The notes under the pieces are model-generated. The model was not told the DNA's origin. It searched no databases and was given only the letters and a program-made list of their open reading frames with translations. A DNA stretch of 7,516 nt from Euzebyaceae bacterium (lineage in GTDB: Bacteria > Actinomycetota > Nitriliruptoria > Euzebyales > Egibacteraceae): assembly GCA_013696915.1 (NCBI GenBank), contig JACCXR010000034.1, positions 1 through 7,516 of the forward strand, written 5' to 3'. The position numbers and the translations under genes are program-made. Position 1 is the first letter of the stretch, and each line of letters opens with the position of its first letter. Below, piece by piece: positions 5,266 through 7,516 of this stretch.

Positions 5266-5931
5266 CTACGCGCGGGCGGCGCCCCGGGTCAGGCCGAGGT
5301 CGGCGGGGGTTGCCGGCTGGAGCGGGCGGCCGAGGGTGTCGCCGAGGTGGGGGACCAGGCGCCGCCGGACCTCCTCGACCGTCGTGTCGACGCCGAGGGA
5401 CGCCAGCGAGCACACGTCCGCATCGGCGATGCCGCATGGGACGATGCCGCCGTAGTCGATGAGGTCGGTGGTCACGTTGAGGGCCAGCCCGTGGCTGGTG
5501 ATCCCCTGCCGCACCCGGATGCCGATCGCGACGAGCTTCGCCCCGCCGACCCAGACGCCCGTGCGGCGCCGGTCCGGGCGGGCCCGCACCCCGAACGACG
5601 CCAAGGTGCGGACGCACGCCTCCTCGAGCGCCTCGACGTAGGCGCGCACCCCGCGGGCACGGGCGAGTCGCAGGATCGGGTAGGCGACGAGCTGCCCCGG
5701 GCCGTGGTACGTGACGTCGCCGCCCCGGTCGACCTCCACGACCGGGATGTCCGGCCGCGTGCCGAGCAGGTTGCGCCCGAGGTCGGCGTGCCGGCCGGCG
5801 GTGTAGACCGGCTCGTGGGTCAGGGTCAGCAGGACGTCGTCGACGGCGTCGTCCGTGCGCGCCTCTACGAGGAGGCGCTGCCAGCGCAGCGCCTCGGTGT
5901 AGGGGACCCTGCCGGCCCAGACCGCGAGCAT
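5266..5931 (-). CDS. lipB: Octanoyl-[acyl carrier protein]:protein N-octanoyltransferase
   Basis: Transfers octanoate from acyl carrier protein to the lipoyl-domain lysine, the first step of lipoate synthesis on proteins, in the cytoplasm. The 221 residues match the family length. The signature RGGDVTYHGPGQLVAYPIL spans 69-87. The catalytic pair is Lys132 in GGAKLVAIGI and Cys166 in GIVPCGI, with SHGLALN (146-152) between them. The N-terminal THEPVYTAGRH (38-48) is also typical. The ATG at 5931 has no ribosome site. It lies 12 bases after the E2 stop in the same frame, so translation probably depends on ribosomes finishing the E2 gene. LipA is encoded downstream, past the DUF4190 gene, and the E2 upstream is one of its substrates. 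A 15-bp inverted repeat follows the stop. Confidence 0.97.
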   Translation of the reverse strand: MLAVWAGRVPYTEALRWQRLLVEARTDDAVDDVLLTLTHEPVYTAGRHADLGRNLLGTRPDIPVVEVDRGGDVTYHGPGQLVAYPILRLARARGVRAYVEALEEACVRTLASFGVRARPDRRRTGVWVGGAKLVAIGIRVRQGITSHGLALNVTTDLIDYGGIVPCGIADADVCSLASLGVDTTVEEVRRRLVPHLGDTLGRPLQPATPADLGLTRGAARA

Positions 5932-5943
5932 GCTCGGGGAGGG

Positions 5944-7464
5944 TCAGTACCCGATCTCGGCGGCCCAGTCGTGCGTCTCGACGACCTCCTTGAGGGCGGT
6001 CACGAAGCGGGCGGCGTCGGCCCCGTCGATCAGCCGGTGGTCGTAGGTGAGGCAGAGGTAGACCATCTCGCGGATGGCGATGGCCGGCCCGCTGTCGTCC
6101 TCGACGACGACGGCGCGCTTCTTGATGGCGCCGGTCCCGAGGATCGCGACTTCCGGGTAGTTCAGGATCGGCGTGTCGATGAGGACCCCGACGCTGCCGG
6201 TGTTCGTGACGGTGAAGGTGCCGCCCTCGATGTCCTGCATCTGGAGCTTGCCCTTGCCGCGGGCCTTGTCGGCCGCCTCCTTGATCGCCCTGGCCAGGCC
6301 GGCGAGCGACAGGTCGTCCGCGCCCTTGACGTTCGGGACGAGCAGGCCCTTCTCGGTGTCGACGGCGATGCCGAGGTTCACGTAGTCGTGGAACGCGACC
6401 TTGCCGGCCTCCCAGTCGGCGAGCGCGTTGACGACCGGGTGGTTGCGCAGCGTCAGCACCGCCGCCCGGCACAGGAACACGAACGGCGAAAGCGACACGC
6501 CCTCCCGCGCCTTGAAGTCCTCCTTCACGCGCTCGCGGAGCTGCATGACCGCCGTGACGTCGGCCTCCTGCACGGTCGTCAGCTGGGCCGAGGACTGCAT
6601 CGACTCCATCATCTTCGCGGCGATGCGCTGACGGATGCGCGACAGGTCCTCCACCCGCGTGCGGTCACCGGCCGACACCGTGGGGCGCCGCTCGGGCTGC
6701 GGGCTCACCTTCGGCTGGGACCCCGCCTGCTGCTCGGACGGCGTCTCAGCCGGCTGCTTTCCGGCGGCCGGCTGCTCCCCGCCACCCTGTGACGAGATCG
6801 CGGCCTCGACGTCCTCGCGGGTGATGCGGCCGCCCTGACCCGAGCCGCTGATGGTGGAGACGTCGAGGTCGTGCTCGGACACCATGCGCCGGACGAGCGG
6901 GGACATCAACTGGCCGTCGCCCTTGCCGTTGCCATCCCCGGACGGCGGCTTGCGCCCGCCCTCCTGCGCCTGGGGCTCTGACCGCTCGTAGGTCCCCGAC
7001 GCCTGCTCGTCGCCGCCCGCGCCGGTGTCATCGGACTCCGACGCCTGCGCGTCTTCGCCCTCGGCGGCGACGGCCTCGCGCTCCTGGCGGGAGGCGGCGC
7101 CCTCGGCTTCTGCGACGTCGTCCTCGGCGGGGGCGTCGGGCGCCTCCTCGGTCTGCGCCTCCTCGGTCTCCGCCTGGTCGGTGCCGGCGTCCGCGGCCCC
7201 GGCCTCCGCACCGCCGTCGGTCTCCCCCTCGCCGCCGATGATCGCGACGACGGTGCCGACGTCCACGGTCTCGTCGACCTGGACCTTGATCTCGGTGAGG
7301 ACGCCGCTCGCCGGGGCGGGGACCTCGGTGTCGATCTTGTCCGAACTCAGCTCGAACAGCGGCTGGTCGGTTTCGACGCTGTCGCCGACCTCCACCAGCC
7401 AGGCGGTGATCGTGCCCTCGGTGACGCTCTCACCGAGCTGGGGGAGGGTGACCTCTGTCGACAC
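5944..7464 (-). CDS. sucB: Dihydrolipoamide acyltransferase E2 of a 2-oxo acid dehydrogenase complex
   Basis: The E2 core subunit carries an acyl group on its lipoyl arm and hands it to coenzyme A. Domains in order: one lipoyl domain (1-78) with modified Lys43 in ELSSDKIDTEVPAP; a long acidic linker (about 80-185); a peripheral-subunit-binding domain (187-224, MSPLVRRMVSEHDLDV...GGRITREDVEAAI); a Gln/Pro/Ser-rich linker (225-265); and the acyltransferase domain (about 268-503) ending with YDHRLIDGADAARF, whose His476 and Asp480 are catalytic. It resembles the actinobacterial SucB/DlaT group. In mycobacteria the equivalent protein serves pyruvate dehydrogenase, so succinyl versus acetyl specificity is not settled here. 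The start is GTG (7464), with AGGAG seven bases upstream. The stop is TGA followed by C, with lipB 12 bases on in the same frame. The 52 bases upstream in the window show no identifiable gene. Confidence 0.96.
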   Translation of the reverse strand: MSTEVTLPQLGESVTEGTITAWLVEVGDSVETDQPLFELSSDKIDTEVPAPASGVLTEIKVQVDETVDVGTVVAIIGGEGETDGGAEAGAADAGTDQAETEEAQTEEAPDAPAEDDVAEAEGAASRQEREAVAAEGEDAQASESDDTGAGGDEQASGTYERSEPQAQEGGRKPPSGDGNGKGDGQLMSPLVRRMVSEHDLDVSTISGSGQGGRITREDVEAAISSQGGGEQPAAGKQPAETPSEQQAGSQPKVSPQPERRPTVSAGDRTRVEDLSRIRQRIAAKMMESMQSSAQLTTVQEADVTAVMQLRERVKEDFKAREGVSLSPFVFLCRAAVLTLRNHPVVNALADWEAGKVAFHDYVNLGIAVDTEKGLLVPNVKGADDLSLAGLARAIKEAADKARGKGKLQMQDIEGGTFTVTNTGSVGVLIDTPILNYPEVAILGTGAIKKRAVVVEDDSGPAIAIREMVYLCLTYDHRLIDGADAARFVTALKEVVETHDWAAEIGY

Positions 7465-7471
7465 GGGTTCG

Positions 7472-7476
7472 CTCCT
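7472..7476 (-). promoter_or_regulatory. Ribosome binding site fixing the GTG start of the E2 gene
   Basis: AGGAG on the minus strand, seven bases before GTG at 7464. It supports this start over later in-frame codons, and the lipoyl domain begins directly after it. Confidence 0.75.
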
Positions 7477-7516
7477 GGTGGGTGGGGATGACTTCGACGG
7501 TGCATCGGGCCGGGCC

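Noticed and set aside
4739..6472. Minus-strand open frame across E2, lipB and the gap
   Set aside because: Out of frame with the real genes, dominated by Arg/Pro/Gly/Ala, and overlapping three features.
5347..6792. Plus-strand open frame opposite lipB and the E2 gene
   Set aside because: It crosses the boundary between two well-identified minus-strand genes and has no recognisable motif.

Overview
This is a strongly GC-rich window from an actinobacterium or close relative. The evidence is very high third-position GC, GTG and TTG starts, a probable leaderless transcript, an adenylylation-type (GSI-beta) glutamine synthetase, and the gene set itself. The order E2 / lipB / lipA / glnA matches, with local differences, the dlaT-lipB-lipA-glnA1 neighbourhood of mycobacteria. 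The species cannot be read from the sequence. All convincing genes lie on the minus strand, so transcription runs from high to low coordinates.

Layout in transcription order: (1) 7464-5944, sucB-type E2 dihydrolipoamide acyltransferase with one lipoyl domain. (2) 5931-5266, lipB octanoyltransferase, 12 bases after the E2 stop and in the same frame. (3) 5265-4950, a gap of about 316 bases with a perfect 15-bp inverted repeat behind lipB and a candidate promoter for the next gene. (4) 4949-4566, a small DUF4190 membrane protein. (5) 4543-3593, lipA lipoyl synthase, with a leaderless-type promoter. (6) 3592-3502, stacked hairpins and a candidate promoter. (7) 3501-2371, an MscS-family channel. 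(8) 2370-2278, a repeat-rich glnA leader. (9) 2277-856, glnA, starting at TTG. (10) 855-483, a 373-base gap with several hairpins and a cluster of AGTCCGC repeats. (11) 482-1, a conserved-looking protein of unknown function, cut by the window edge.

How the genes work together: LipB moves octanoate from acyl carrier protein onto the lysine of a lipoyl domain, and LipA inserts the two sulfurs. The E2 made just upstream of lipB is a direct substrate of this pair, so the right half is a cofactor-plus-client module of central carbon metabolism. GlnA assimilates ammonium into glutamate, whose carbon skeleton comes from 2-oxoglutarate, the substrate of the 2-oxoglutarate dehydrogenase complex. The MscS channel and the DUF4190 protein sit among these genes without an obvious functional link.

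I see no transposase, integrase, CRISPR array, tRNA or rRNA. The window reads mainly as core chromosome. The least explained DNA is the 483-855 gap with its repeats, the unknown gene next to it, and the lipB-DUF4190 gap. I did not find a convincing new multi-gene system.
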